Below, piece after piece: positions 37,460 to 49,500 of a stretch of 64,000 nucleotides of DNA. The first letter of the stretch is position 1. Every line of letters begins with the position of its first letter. The notes beneath the pieces were generated by a model. The model saw nothing but the letters and a program-made list of their open reading frames with translations. It did not search any database and was not told where the DNA came from. This DNA is from Lithobates sylvaticus. Taxonomy: Eukaryota; Chordata; Amphibia; Anura; Ranidae. The position numbers and the translations under genes were made by a program. The stretch covers positions 80,013,468 to 80,077,467 of the forward strand of contig CM053033.1 of assembly GCA_028564925.1 (NCBI GenBank), read 5' to 3'.

Positions 37460-37831
37460 AGTGGAGAGATTGGAATCTGATTGCTTCTGTGGGCAGGTGT
37501 CTTTTATACAGGTAACAAGCTGAGATTAGGAGCACTCCATTTAAGATAGTGCTCCTAATCTCAGCTCGTTAACTGTAAAGAAGACACCTGGGAGCCAGAA
37601 ATCTTGCTGATTTGATAGGGGATCAAATACTTATTTCACTCATTAAAATGCAATGCGTTTTTCTGGATATTTTTGTTATTTTGTCTTTCACTGTCAAAAT
37701 AAACCTACCTATAAAATTATAGACTGATCATTTCTTTGTCAGTGGGCAAACGTACAAAATCAGCAGGGGATCAAATACTTTTTTCCCTCATTGTAAACAG
37801 TCAGCCTCAGTACAAAAACAATCAACACTTA

Positions 37832-38739
37832 CACTATATTACCAGAAGTAATGGGACGTCTGGCTATACAGGCACATGGACTTTAATGGCATCCCATTCT
37901 TAGTCCATAGGGTTCAATATTGAGCTGCCCACCCTTTGCAGATATAACAGCTTCAACTCTTCTGGGAAGGCTGTTCACAAGGTTTAGGAGTGTGTCTATG
38001 GGAATGTTTTATCATTCTTCCAGAAGCAAAATGGGAGGGGGTGGGTGTCAACCACTGATGTGGATGAGAAGGCCTGGCTCGCAGTCCCTGCTCTAATTCA
38101 TCCCAAAGGTGTAATATGGGTTGAGGTCAGGACTCTGTACAGGCCAGTCAAGTTCCTCCACCCCAAACTTGCTCATCCATGCCTTTTTATGGACCTTGCT
38201 TTGTGCACTGGTCTGAATCATATGGTGGAGGTGGATTATGGTGTGGGGTTGTTTTTTAGGGGTTGGTTTGGCCCCTTAACTCCAGTGAAGGGAACTCTTA
38301 AGGCATCAACATACCAAGACATTTTGGATGATTTTAGGCTCCCAACTTTGTGGGAACAGTTTGGGGATGGCCCCTTCCTGTTCCAACATGACTGCGCGCC
38401 AGTGCACATATCAAGGTCCAAAAATACGCGAATGAGCGAGTTTGGGGTGCAGGAACTTGACCTCAACCCGATAGAACACCTTTGGGATGAATTATTGCGG
38501 GGACTGTGAGCCAGGCCTTCTCGTCCACAGTGCCTGACCTCACAAATGCAAAGAATGGTCAAACATTCCCATAGACACACTCCTAAACCTTGTGGACAGC
38601 CTTCCCAGAGGAGTTGAAGCTGGCATAGCTGTAAATAGTGGGCCAACTCAATATTGAACCCTATGGACTAAGACTGGGATGCCATTAAAGTTCATGTGTG
38701 TGTAAAGGCAGGCGTTTCAATACTTTTGGTAATATAGTG
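37832..38739. mobile_element. Tc1-derived element with two facing 3' halves, copy 2
   Basis: TA flanks (37830-37831 and 38740-38741) and inverted ends cactatattaccagaag and cttttggtaatatagtg. As in 18692-19591, both halves come from the 3' half of a Tc1 gene. The right half on the plus strand reads TPVKGTLKAS, FLFQHDCAPVH and LNPIEHLWDE inside a 154-codon frame (38045-38509). The left half carries the matching sequence on the minus strand. It lacks the N-terminal part and is non-autonomous. Confidence 0.85.
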
Positions 38740-38741
38740 TA

Positions 38742-40317
38742 TATTTGAATTTAAAACTGTTCCCATTTCACTTTCATGCTGACCAATCAAGTTTATTTCT
38801 GTTCCTTCCATTTCAGGGTTTTTTCATATGGAGGGTCAAAGGGGGACATTTGGTTATGCTGACCCAATCATACAATTTAATAGCATGCTTTGCAGGGTGC
38901 TGTTGGATTGCATGAGCATTGTAGACCACCATGTCATTGTCATCCACTCTCTGCAGTCTATCCGCAGCTTTTCACTGTAAAGTAATCTTTACTTTGTCTT
39001 TTGCACACGTCTTATCTATTGTCACCGTATCTGTAAGGCTCTTTTACACAGATAAAACAAGGAAACAACAGGTTAATTTTCAATTGACTTTATTATTCTG
39101 TAAATGTGAATTTTACAAAGCATCTTACAGTTAATGACCGTATCTGATGGAGCTGTTTTCTTTAAAACCTTGTTTTATGATATGAAAAACAGTTATGAGC
39201 GTCTGTTGAAATGTTGGATACCCTTTTTTTTCTTTTTTTTAATTTCTATTTTTTTCTCTCTTTACTTTTGATATCAGCAGACAACCATGGTAACAAAATA
39301 ACAGTCTTAAACTATACATAGTAACAGCACATACGTACCAGTGGATGAAACAAAAACAAAAAAAATTAAAAAGCGTCTGTATGAAAATAACTCACCAGTG
39401 TCTCTGTTAAGTTTCTGACAGCACAAACTTAAAAAATAAAAGTTTAACAGTCATAAAATACAGTACTACTTTGTATCTAAAACAGATGCGCTAAAAAGAA
39501 CTGTGTATCTTTCTTCAATTCCTAAACATTCTGTCGAAAGGATTAATGTTTTATTTGAAAATCACATGCCATCCAACTGTGCAAGTCAAAAATATTTAGA
39601 CATCTCCACACTTCTTTTATTTGCTAAAAATAGTAGTGCATGTTTTGGCTTTTTTTGTCTGTGTGTTAACAATGAATCACAGATCATGTGCAAAATGCTT
39701 TGAATGGAAGAAGTTGATTAAAGATAGTAACTGGTTCCCAAACTGAGTGTGTTGGACAATTGCAAGGGTGGGGGTTCAAATAGGCAGTCGTGAGCAAAAT
39801 GAACGCTAGACTTTGTAAAATTTTAAATTTAAAAACGGGCTAAATAGTTTTATATTACCTTGTTTGATTTATTTATTTATTTTTTGTCCTTGTGCAGCAT
39901 TTAGTATATACGTGGCTCAATTGTGGCTGTGCTTTTTAGTATATGTTATACTTGTCCAAACTTTGTTCACTATAGTCTGTAATAATATTCAATTCAACTG
40001 CTTGTAAAATGTTATTCATAAAGCACTTTGCATTGCATGAGCGTCAACCTATCACAAAATGTAGTTGGAGTGCAAAGATGGCAGCTGGAAGGAACATAGA
40101 ACAACAATTAAAGTCCAACTCTATCCAAAATGAAAAGTTTTGGCTGGAGAGGGGAAAGTTAGAACTTATCTGGCTTTTTTTCACTTCTTGTGCCAGTGAC
40201 ATATGACAATGGAACAGGAGGCGGAGGGGAATATATAAACTAGAAGTTTGTATACTAGAAACTATATAAAATATAAACCAGTCCACAATAAACTGTAAGA
40301 AGTTTTCCATCCTAAAC
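38742..40317. other. AT-rich non-repetitive DNA, no gene seen
   Basis: No element ends or coding frames are supported. T-rich runs occur at 39222-39260. It could be intergenic DNA or part of an unrecognised non-coding transcript. Confidence 0.4.
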
Positions 40318-40643
40318 TAAAGCCGGCCATAGATGGATCAAATCTCGGCCGGTTCAGCAGGGACCAGCTGAAATTTGCTCCATCTATGGGCAGGCTGATT
40401 TTACCCAAGTTGATCCATCGATTGACTCGGGTATTTGACTTGGGTTTTTTTTTTTTTTTACTTGCGATTACTGCTGGCGGCTATAGCTGCTAGCAGGATT
40501 CATTGTGTTCTGCTAGCCGAAAAGGCTCCCTATCAGCAGAACACAATAGGCAATATTGCTGCGGCAGGCATTCCCCCATCAACACTGATTGTGTTGATGC
40601 TGGAATTGAACAATTTTCTTTCCTTCCACCTATGGCTTCTTAG
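40318..40643. mobile_element. MITE with taaagccggccatag end
   Basis: The left end taaagccggccatagatgg and the right end ccacctatggcttctta are imperfect inverted partners. An inner inverted pair (attgtgttctgctagc and cagcagaacacaat) also occurs. I recall this family from ranid frogs. It is non-coding. Confidence 0.55.
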
Positions 40644-41450
40644 ATATCTTCTTATGGCTCGATAGAAGGTGATGTAAGGTAACATTATACCTACTTTTAA
40701 CACTTGTGTAAAGATCCAGAACTGAAGTTCCTTCAGTAATCTCTTCCCCCTTAGCTGCTTACACAGACGGCCATTGGTGTTCCCTTGTGACACACAGACA
40801 GGCAGCAGAGGAAATAACATAGAAGGGAGGAGAATCCTGAAGCATCTATAGAGGGGATCTTAATGACAGGGCTTTACAACTAAAACTATCCTTATATGCT
40901 GAATCGGTTACCTCCACCCAAAATAAAAATACGTTTTAGGTGAAAGGCCTTGCATTTACAGTTTACTTTTTCTGAAGTGGCTAATTTTAACTGGGTTACC
41001 ATCTGTTGGAGAACACAGTTAAATTAACAGTCATAAGGAAAATTAAGTGCACCTCATGGAAATCAACAATTTCAACATATTTGAATAGGCAACATTAGAT
41101 ATTTATCAAAACTGTGTCGACCAAAAAAGGTGATCTACTTGGAATGGAAACAAGAAATATTTGAGCATTTTCAATCATTTAGCCAACAAAAATAACAATG
41201 GATGCAAGGATGTATTGTGGAAGGCAGGAATTTCTTGTGGCCATTTTGTGTAATTACTCACCAGTCTCTGACACTGACTTTTTTAATTTTTTTAACCACT
41301 TCTCCATGCAAAATTTCTTTCGTTGCAAGACCTTTGTGGGTTGCCTTGCATGAACTGCCAGTTTCAAAATCCCTTAGAAAATCAAAATAGGAATCAAAAC
41401 ATGGTTTTGATAACCCCATATTGTTTTTTTTTTTTTTTTTTTTAAACATA
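40644..41450. other. Intergenic, no gene seen
   Basis: No gene is supported. The stretch ends in a run of about 20 T followed by aaacata (41424-41450), which is repeated just after the palindrome. Confidence 0.4.
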
Positions 41451-41523
41451 ATGTTGTATGTCGAAAATTGCGCTATCCCTGAACACCAAGCTGCTGCTCA
41501 AAAATGTTATACTACATCAAAAT

Positions 41524-42836
41524 AAAGTGAAAAAAGGGAAAAGAGCTGCGCTAAAAAGTGAGTGTATGCAATATGTTATGCATATGACATGTAACTAGTT
41601 ACTAAAATAACAGTTACTAAATATAACACCTGTGAAGTGGTAATCAATAGTGTGAATATTATCAATCCATTAGTAAAAATTAAGTTCTATTAGTAAACAC
41701 CTGACAGAGGTGTGTCAGCGTAAGTGACATGTGTACATGAATAGCAACAACACGTGGTTACTGGCATATAAAAACTGCGTCAGAACTCTATAAATGGAAA
41801 TAAAATATATTACAAACACCGTGAGTGAATAAAAATAATAAGTGAAAATTGATCAACAGCAGGCCGAGCCAGTAGCACAAAATTGATAATAGAAGCTGAA
41901 CTCAAAGCTGTAAGTGAATAGTCCACATATAGCGAATTGCCTCAATGGAATGAATGTAACAAACATAAAACAATAGTCCTATTGAGACATTCCAGGAAAA
42001 TGATTATCCAAGTGAAGGTTTCCAAAGTGACTTTAAACAGCAGACTGCAAAGTGAATAGACCACCACCGTAGGACACACTTGTCTGCTTACCAGAGATAC
42101 GTGGTCCCTTGTTACAGGGGACCCGTATGGGCAGGTGGCTCTTAACCCCAGCCAGGGATACACCGGACTCTTAATCTGTTAATATCCAAGAGTCCGGTGT
42201 ATCCCTGGCTGGGGTTAAGAGCCACCTGCCCATACGGGTCCCCTGTAACAAGGGACCACGTATCTCTGGTAAGCAGACAAGTGTGTCCTACGGTGGTGGT
42301 CTATTCACTTTGCAGTCTGCTGTTTAAAGTCACTTTGGAAACCTTCACTTGGATAATCATTTTCCTGGAATGTCTCAATAGGACTATTGTTTTATGTTTG
42401 TTACATTCATTCCATTGAGGCAATTCGCTATATGTGGACTATTCACTTACAGCTTTGAGTTCAGCTTCTATTATCAATTTTGTGCTACTGGCTCGGCCTG
42501 CTGTTGATCAATTTTCACTTATTATTTTTATTCACTCACGGTGTTTGTAATATATTTTATTTCCATTTATAGAGTTCTGACGCAGTTTTTATATGCCAGT
42601 AACCACGTGTTGTTGCTATTCATGTACACATGTCACTTACGCTGACACACCTCTGTCAGGTGTTTACTAATAGAACTTAATTTTTACTAATGGATTGATA
42701 ATATTCACACTATTGATTACCACTTCACAGGTGTTATATTTAGTAACTGTTATTTTAGTAACTAGTTACATGTCATATGCATAACATATTGCATACACTC
42801 ACTTTTTAGCGCAGCTCTTTTCCCTTTTTTCACTTT
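41524..42836. repeat. Perfect 1.3-kb palindrome (649-bp arms)
   Basis: The left arm (41524-42172) and right arm (42188-42836) are exact reverse complements across all the segments I compared; I found no mismatch. The spacer is 15 bp (aatctgttaatatcc). The arms begin aaagtgaaaaaagggaaaag and meet at ccggactctt and aagagtccgg. A 73-codon frame occurs once in each arm, but it has no known domain and is just a consequence of the duplication. It matches no element family I recognise. It may be a fold-back element, a recent inverted duplication, or an assembly or sequencing artefact. Confidence 0.95.
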
Positions 42837-42849
42837 TTTTTAAACATAC

Positions 42850-43275
42850 CTTGGTGGATTTGGTAGTGTTCTTCTTCAGATTATAATGGTGTTGAAAGAC
42901 TCATTCCTGATTCAACCTTTGGACAGATGGCATCACATTTTTATCAAGCACAATTCAAAATGATGCCGAATGTATGGTTGAGATGGCTGCGATCTGCCCA
43001 GGCTCTGAAGCAGAAAAGAATCCCCAGAGCATAACATTTGCCCCAATACACAGTTGTTAGGAGATTCTTCAGCTGTCTTTCGTTTGTGCCAAACATGTCT
43101 ATTGTAATGTGACCAAACAATTCTATCTTTGAATAATCAGTCTTCAAATACATTGCCATCGAACATCTAGGCAAAACCTGACCTGGAACAAACTGGAATT
43201 GGTGCAATCTCTTTCTGATTTTAAGATGAGGCTAAAACAAGAGGTTTAACCTGTATACTTCCTAAGAAGATTTTA
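42850..43275. other. Possible eroded Tc1 fragment, otherwise empty
   Basis: Minus-strand frame 42944-43207 contains TDYSKIELFGHI and a following MFGTNERQ, loosely like the DET-KIELFG region of Tc1 transposases. The similarity is short and no ends were found. Confidence 0.3.
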
Positions 43276-43280
43276 ATTAT

Positions 43281-43512
43281 TGGGGTTAATTTACTTAAGG
43301 CATATAAGCTGTTCACTTTGCAAGGGAAGTTTCCACAGAGTCTAGTGGTTGTGGTGAAACTTCACTTGGCAAATGATACTCTATCGCATGCAAGGAAAGT
43401 AAAAAAAAAAAAATTTTGCTTGCATAGGATTCGATGATGCAAGTAAATGGCTTCACCTAATTTAGTAAGTTCTAGCAAAAAGTCAATTTGCCTTTAGTAA
43501 ATCAACCTCATT
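43281..43512. mobile_element. Small MITE, ggttaatttactta type
   Basis: The left end ggggttaatttacttaag and the right end tttagtaaatcaacctc are inverted partners. Internal pieces such as acttcacttggcaaatg can pair with the ttcactttgcaag block. It is non-coding. Confidence 0.5.
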
Positions 43513-43554
43513 GGGGCATATTCTGGAATACCTGATTCTAATTTATTGGTGTTA

Positions 43555-43980
43555 AGCCCCATACACACGGTCGGATTTTCCGATGGATTCTGTCCTATCG
43601 GACAATGTTGTCGGAAATTCCGACCTTGTGTAGGCACCATCGGACATTTTCCATCGGATTGTCCGACGGACAAAGTTTTATCTCCTGCTCTAAAAATTTT
43701 CCGACAACAAAGTCCGATCACACCAATTCCGATCGTGTGTAGCGAATTCCGACGGACAAAGTGCCACGCATGCTCAGAGCACATTATAAGACCAAAGCTA
43801 TTGGCTACTAGCCTCTACGTAGTCCCGTCGTAGGCAACAAACGTCACCACGTTCAGAATGATCGGATTTTCCGACAACTTTGTCCGACCGTGTGTATGCA
43901 ACACCAGTGTCGGACTAAATCCGTCGGACCAAAATCCGATGGATTTGGTAGTCGGATTTTCCGACCGTGTGTATGGGGCT
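43555..43980. mobile_element. Harbinger-like MITE, 426 bp, TTA flanks
   Basis: The ends agccccatacacacggtc and gaccgtgtgtatggggct are perfect 18-bp inverted repeats. TTA is duplicated (43552-43554 and 43981-43983), the usual PIF/Harbinger target. The interior is dominated by tccgatcgga-like blocks on both strands. It has no transposase. Confidence 0.85.
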
Positions 43981-43984
43981 TTAG

Positions 43985-46519
43985 AGTGGTCGTAACTGTA
44001 GGGCTGTCCTTTTTCCATATGACAAAACTGCATTCTGGTTAATTTAGATCATGAAATTAAATACACAGTGTTGATGTGTCAATTGTTAAAGTATATCACC
44101 TTTTATCTGAAGGCACTTCCTGAAATAAGACCCAATGTTTGCCTGCTCAAATATGTTGAAAAAAGTCAGCATTTCCATTAGATGTGCTTACTTGGACAGA
44201 CATAACAAGGGGCAACATATGGTGAATAAGGTGCTTTGCCACCCTCTGTGGAATCTCATTGTCATTTTATAGTTTCTAAAAGGTCAAGCCCAAATGTGAC
44301 ATAAAATTGTGGAGTTTTGATAGCTGTGAGTGGAAAGATAATTTTATAAATGAATCTTCAAACCAATCCCAAAAACACAACCCTTTCTTGTCTGCTTACA
44401 AATATTAAGGAATTAAGCAAACATATTCATTCAAGATCTTTACAACAAGCTGCTATCAGGAGTTGTCCTGCTCAACTGTTGGTCAATGTTATTTAAATAC
44501 AGCTTTGAAGACATTAAATTAAAAAAATAAAAGTATCCTCAATGGAGATGTGCAAATCGATTTTACGAAATGAAACAGACCACTGCGCTGGTACTCAACA
44601 TAAATCTAGATTTGGGTACATTGATGATTAAACAATATGCTTAATCACTTGTGTATGCTAATTAGAACTGAACCAGTTGGAGGAATCGGTTGCAATTATT
44701 GAATGTTGACTTTTCTCAAGGTTTCATCTACCTCAAAAATAGACAGATATTTTTGTGCCTTTAGCCAGCTTTTATGAGGATGGCTGATTATCAGTTCATC
44801 AGGGACAAGTTGTTTAGCTAAAGGCTCACATAGATGAATGTTGATTTTTTAATGTAGCCATAAGAATGAAAAAAAAAAAACTCTAAAAAGCAATGTGTCT
44901 TTTAGATGTGTATTTTAGTGATAAATTTTGCTCTTTTGAGGTGCATCTAGTTAAATTGATAAAAATAAACTTTGGTTAAAGTCTATTTTATTTGACTTGT
45001 TTTTCTGTGCGTTTAGATGGCTTTCAGAGAAGCTGTAACAGAAGTGAGCAGGGCATCCTATAAGAGGCATTTATTGACCATCTACAACACTTATATTAAA
45101 TAGTTACAACTTTTTAAGATAGCAATGCACTTCCCAACCAGTAAATCAACATTCTCTAGTGTGAGATGTTTATCATCTAAATCTGCTAGTTGGTAAACAG
45201 TTGGACTGAGGACGCATTGCAACCTCTGAGGAAATCCCCTGTCCAACTGATTTTGAGTGAGAGAGACTACTATCCGAAAAGCGTTTTTTTATCCCTCCAC
45301 CACTATCGTATAAGACAATAGGGGTCTACACAGCGCATTCAATCAGGCTAGAATGATCTGGATTTTTTTGCCAGAATCCTTCCAACTGACATCTCACATC
45401 TATTGATACCTAAGGCATGAGCATCTTTTGTGAATTTAACGCACAAAGTGCTGCTTCTGCAATACTTCAGACAGGAACATTTCATGTGCTGTTTGCCTAT
45501 ACATTTGCAATACCACTGTGCTCAGACATGTAAAAGGTTATTCCATCCAAAAGAACTTAATAGGATGATTCATTCATTAGGCCCTTGCATCTCTCGCAGA
45601 CTTGAAAAAGCTGTCACTCTATTCATCTGCCATAGAAGTTTTTTGGCAGTCTGCCACCTTCATTTTTTTTTTATACAATACGGAGAATGCAGCAAGCAAA
45701 GAGACTTCATGGAGTATGAGGGAAAAGCCAGCACCATTCACCACATTCTACCCTTGTGAAAAATGGATGGTAAAGCAGTGACCTCCACCATTGGTAGAAA
45801 CTCCATTGTAACATATTATTTGACCTTGCACTGTGTTTTTAGAGGTCAATGTGCATTTATTGTAAGCCCCAGGTGTGAAAAATCCTCATCATTTCTTCCT
45901 GTGAGCACTGCTGTAATGCGCAGGTTTGTCTTTTTCAAGCATATAGCACAATGTTCATACTATGTGTGGGGTATGGGAAGAATCCCTCCCCTGCATAAAG
46001 TAGTAAGGTTCCTGGAAAACCTTTCTGCCTCTATAAATGCAGTTCGAGGTCAAATTATTTATTTAATCAGAATTTTTACTTATAGTGGGAGTTCACAAGT
46101 TTCAGTTTTGCACAAAGGTAGAATATTTTGGTTGGTGAAGCACTGCAAGAAATGTATAAAAGATCTTGTTGGATGTGTATATCTCTTTTAATTGCAGGCT
46201 GCACTTGCCATTGTAAAATCGGAGGCGCACAAAGTTTTGCCATATTTAAACTATGAACTTAGGATGCAAGAAGCCATTGGGCAAATCATTGCACCCATAA
46301 CTAATATCACCTTTGGGTGGTCTGACCTTTTAAAATTAATGTGCTTCACATAATACAGATACAGTAATGTGCATGCCCTAAAGTGTTTTTATTTTCCCCA
46401 CAAGTGGGTATGACAAATCCTTTGTGGTCAATTGATCCACAAAACATACAACCAAATGGCATGGACCATGGATTAGACAGGTTTAAAAAGTAGACTCCTG
46501 TAAATTGTTCAGCATCATT
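43985..46519. other. AT-rich DNA, no gene seen
   Basis: Two adjacent plus-strand frames (45430-45759 and 45763-46191) are open but hydrophobic and unlike any family I know. They are not called as genes. The stretch may be intergenic DNA just beyond the NACC2 transcript end. Confidence 0.4.
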
Positions 46520-49500
46520 TGCCAACAATTGTTATGAACACTTTATTTCACATAAAATGATATAACTGCAATAAAAAGGCAAAGGTGGTCTTTAAGCTGC
46601 AATTAAAAGAAAATTATTGGATCACCAATAAAGGCTGTTTAACAAACCAGGGCAACAGTGACACAAATAAAAAGGGTCAAATGTACCAAGAAAAAAAACA
46701 AAAACCTTTTAAATAACATCAAACATTAGGTTAGCAAATTGCACTCTGACCATTTCTTTTCTACTTTTTAACATCTGAGTTTAGCAAAAAAAAAAAAGCC
46801 ATAGACTTGGCACTGCGTTAACCTTCCACAAAGAACTAAGCAGAACTCATTCTTTTCTGGAGGCCTAGCTAAAAATGTAAAATCTATACATTTTCTGATC
46901 TGTTGGTAATTGCAGCACAGTGAGACATAAAGGAGTAAGACAAGAGGTCATTTTGAACTTTAATAATGAAATGTAACCATAGAATACAGTGTTAAACTGT
47001 AAAACTAAATGTGTAGACTGAGATAGCGGGATGTTCAGGCTTTGTTTCACCCAACTATGTCTAAGTTTAAAGGAGAATCAGCACCAAATATGCTATTTTT
47101 AGAATTGTAATACATACACTACATTCTATTTTTGTATTTTTTAAATTCATTCTGTCAATTTTCTTCTGCGTTTGCATTTTGTAGAAGTAAGGATGTGCCG
47201 GGGGTATCAAATTAATTTTTTTGGGGAAGAAATGAAAAAAAATACTGTGTACTAATTCTCCTTTAAAATCCCATGAAACGCTTGGGAGGGGAAAAGTGCT
47301 TTTGTAACACACAGGCATGTTAATATTGCCAAGACTGCAAGAAATGTTCATTGAAACAAGAAAAATCAGTTTTGTTTCATACAGAACATACTCCAAATTC
47401 TAGACAATAGCCTACGTTTTCTTTTGGCTAATCAAATATACTGCTGTAAACAAGAGGGATTTAATAAACTTTGACTAATCCCTTTAGGAAGAATGATTTG
47501 AGCTTCCACCTACAGACATAAAAGAAATGTAATAATTTTTCACATATTAGCAAAAAGGAAAATAAAATAAAAAATAAGGCACTCAGGAAAGCCTATACAA
47601 TCAAAGTTCTCTGAACATTCTAAACACCCCTTTTTATTTTTTATGTTTTGTAAAATCTTTCCGAAATTAGAAATGATCATCCACGCAGTCTTTCACGTCG
47701 TTAATCCTCGACACACAGAAAACGTTAGTGCAAATGACTTACATGCATCACCATGTGATAAGTAAGTCCTATACCATTCACATTTTTAACAGTTTTATCC
47801 TACATCTTCTGCTTTCCTAAACTAAAATATGTACAGGAAAAAATTAGGTAAATAAAAAATATATATTTCTCTCCCATTGTGCAAGGTGCCTCTCTGAACT
47901 CCCCAAATCAAGTTATGCTCTATACATCACTTTAGTTTTGTTAATACAGTCTGTGCAATAAGTGAATTTTATTCTACACTAGGCCAAAATGGCCCAAAAG
48001 CATTCTTTTTTGACTCATGAAATTGGGATTTTAAAGAACATTCATAAAAAAAACATACATATTCTACATTCAAGGCCTTTCTCCGGAACTGCCACTGTTT
48101 TCACAAAATCTGATCACTTAAAATACACACACACACGCATTTCACTCCAAATATAATAAGTGCTTTCTCATAAGTTCTGCAGATTAATACCGCTTTGGTT
48201 TTAACCTTTATTGATCTTCAAATACATTAATACCTGCACTGCAGATACCATTCCCAAGGTCCACTGTGCTAAAGAGGGTACCTTGTTTTTCAATTGTTCT
48301 ATCTAGACTATAGTCTACTAGCTTGTGCCTACATCTCATTTCTAAACTGCTAAGTACCTGTAATAATTAATGTTGTATTTATCAGACAATTCATAATATG
48401 GCTAGCCATTTGTATACCGAAAGAACAACCCAATTCATATCAATCCAGGGACCAATGGCCCGAACATTGCCTGCTTAATGACAACCAGCCAATGATCCAA
48501 ATTTAACATAAGCTCGCTGCTCTTGTATAAAGATTGACTCCATTGCTTTTTCCTTTCACGTGAATCTTTGCCAGCTAAAACGCCCATAGATGTTGGAGCA
48601 TGATTGTTTGGAAACACCACATGATAATCAGTCTTCCCATTTTGTTATCACCCTAAAAATATTTTTTTTTAGTGTATTCAAAATGCATAGATCCTTGCAA
48701 AAAAAAAAAAAAAGTCAGTGAAAAATATGTCCTAGCTATGGGTGTTTTTAGCAAGGTATGTGTTCATCTTCACTAATCAAAACTCATAATAATCCAGTAA
48801 TGTACCCTCAAAGTTGGATCTTGTAAACACACAAGTGTTGAGTTTTCATACAGATAATAAACAATCTGACAACCAAGGATCACAAACTGACTATGAACAA
48901 TAAGTTCTTTCTACATTATGAGTTATTTTCTTGGAGCTCCAAACATGGCATTGGCTGAAGACCCCATAAACAAGTTTTAACAAGTTTTTAATAGTGCTCA
49001 GCTAACAACTGAGCATTGGCGTTTGGCCTCTCTTGAGATCAACCAGGGTTGGAGAGCACTTAGCCTTTTAGGTATTGAAACTTCAAGTGACAACATGCTT
49101 AAAGGTCTGCAATTACTGCTAGGATGCTCAGCCTTGGTGTAAATGATCACTGTCCTACATTTCATGGTGGTCCCATTACCCTATTTCTGTAGATCTTTTA
49201 AGGCAAGGAAGTGGCATTGTGCTAACCTTATAATCTTCCCTGGTATATAGTCAACATCTGGAATCACTCTCTTCTCTTTCCATATTTAACAAAGCTCTAC
49301 CTTGTGACTAATTCTATAATAAACTATCTGTATCTAAGTGCACATCAATTATTCTGTTTTTCAAAATAATCAATTTGCAAAGCTCTGTGCCTTTTAGGAC
49401 ATATTAGAAGTGTTTTTTCAGAATAAAGTGCAATTAATCTGCATCTAAAGCCAACAAAAAAAAAATTGTATTCACATTTGAGCAAAAGGAGAAAGTCTAA

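Larger units (their letters stand above)
35847..37793 (-). mobile_element. Degenerate Tc1 element with a MITE inside
   Basis: TA flanks (35845-35846 and 37794-37795) and inverted ends cagtgagggaaaaaag and ttttttccctcattg; the terminal repeats extend to about 230 bp with several differences. The transposase lies on the minus strand and is decayed. A 397-bp TTAA MITE (36228-36624) sits within the gene. It is clearly older than the Tc1 at 31442-33060. Confidence 0.9.

Noticed and set aside
41942-42418. Two identical 73-codon frames in opposite directions
   Set aside because: They are the same sequence in the two palindrome arms, with no recognisable domain or gene signals.
42944-43207. A Tc1 transposase gene fragment
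   Set aside because: The resemblance is limited to a short KIELFG stretch and no terminal repeats were found, so it is only mentioned as possible.
45430-46191. Two adjacent open frames of 109 and 142 codons
   Set aside because: Hydrophobic, no known domain, no splice or start context worth trusting; likely chance in AT-rich DNA.
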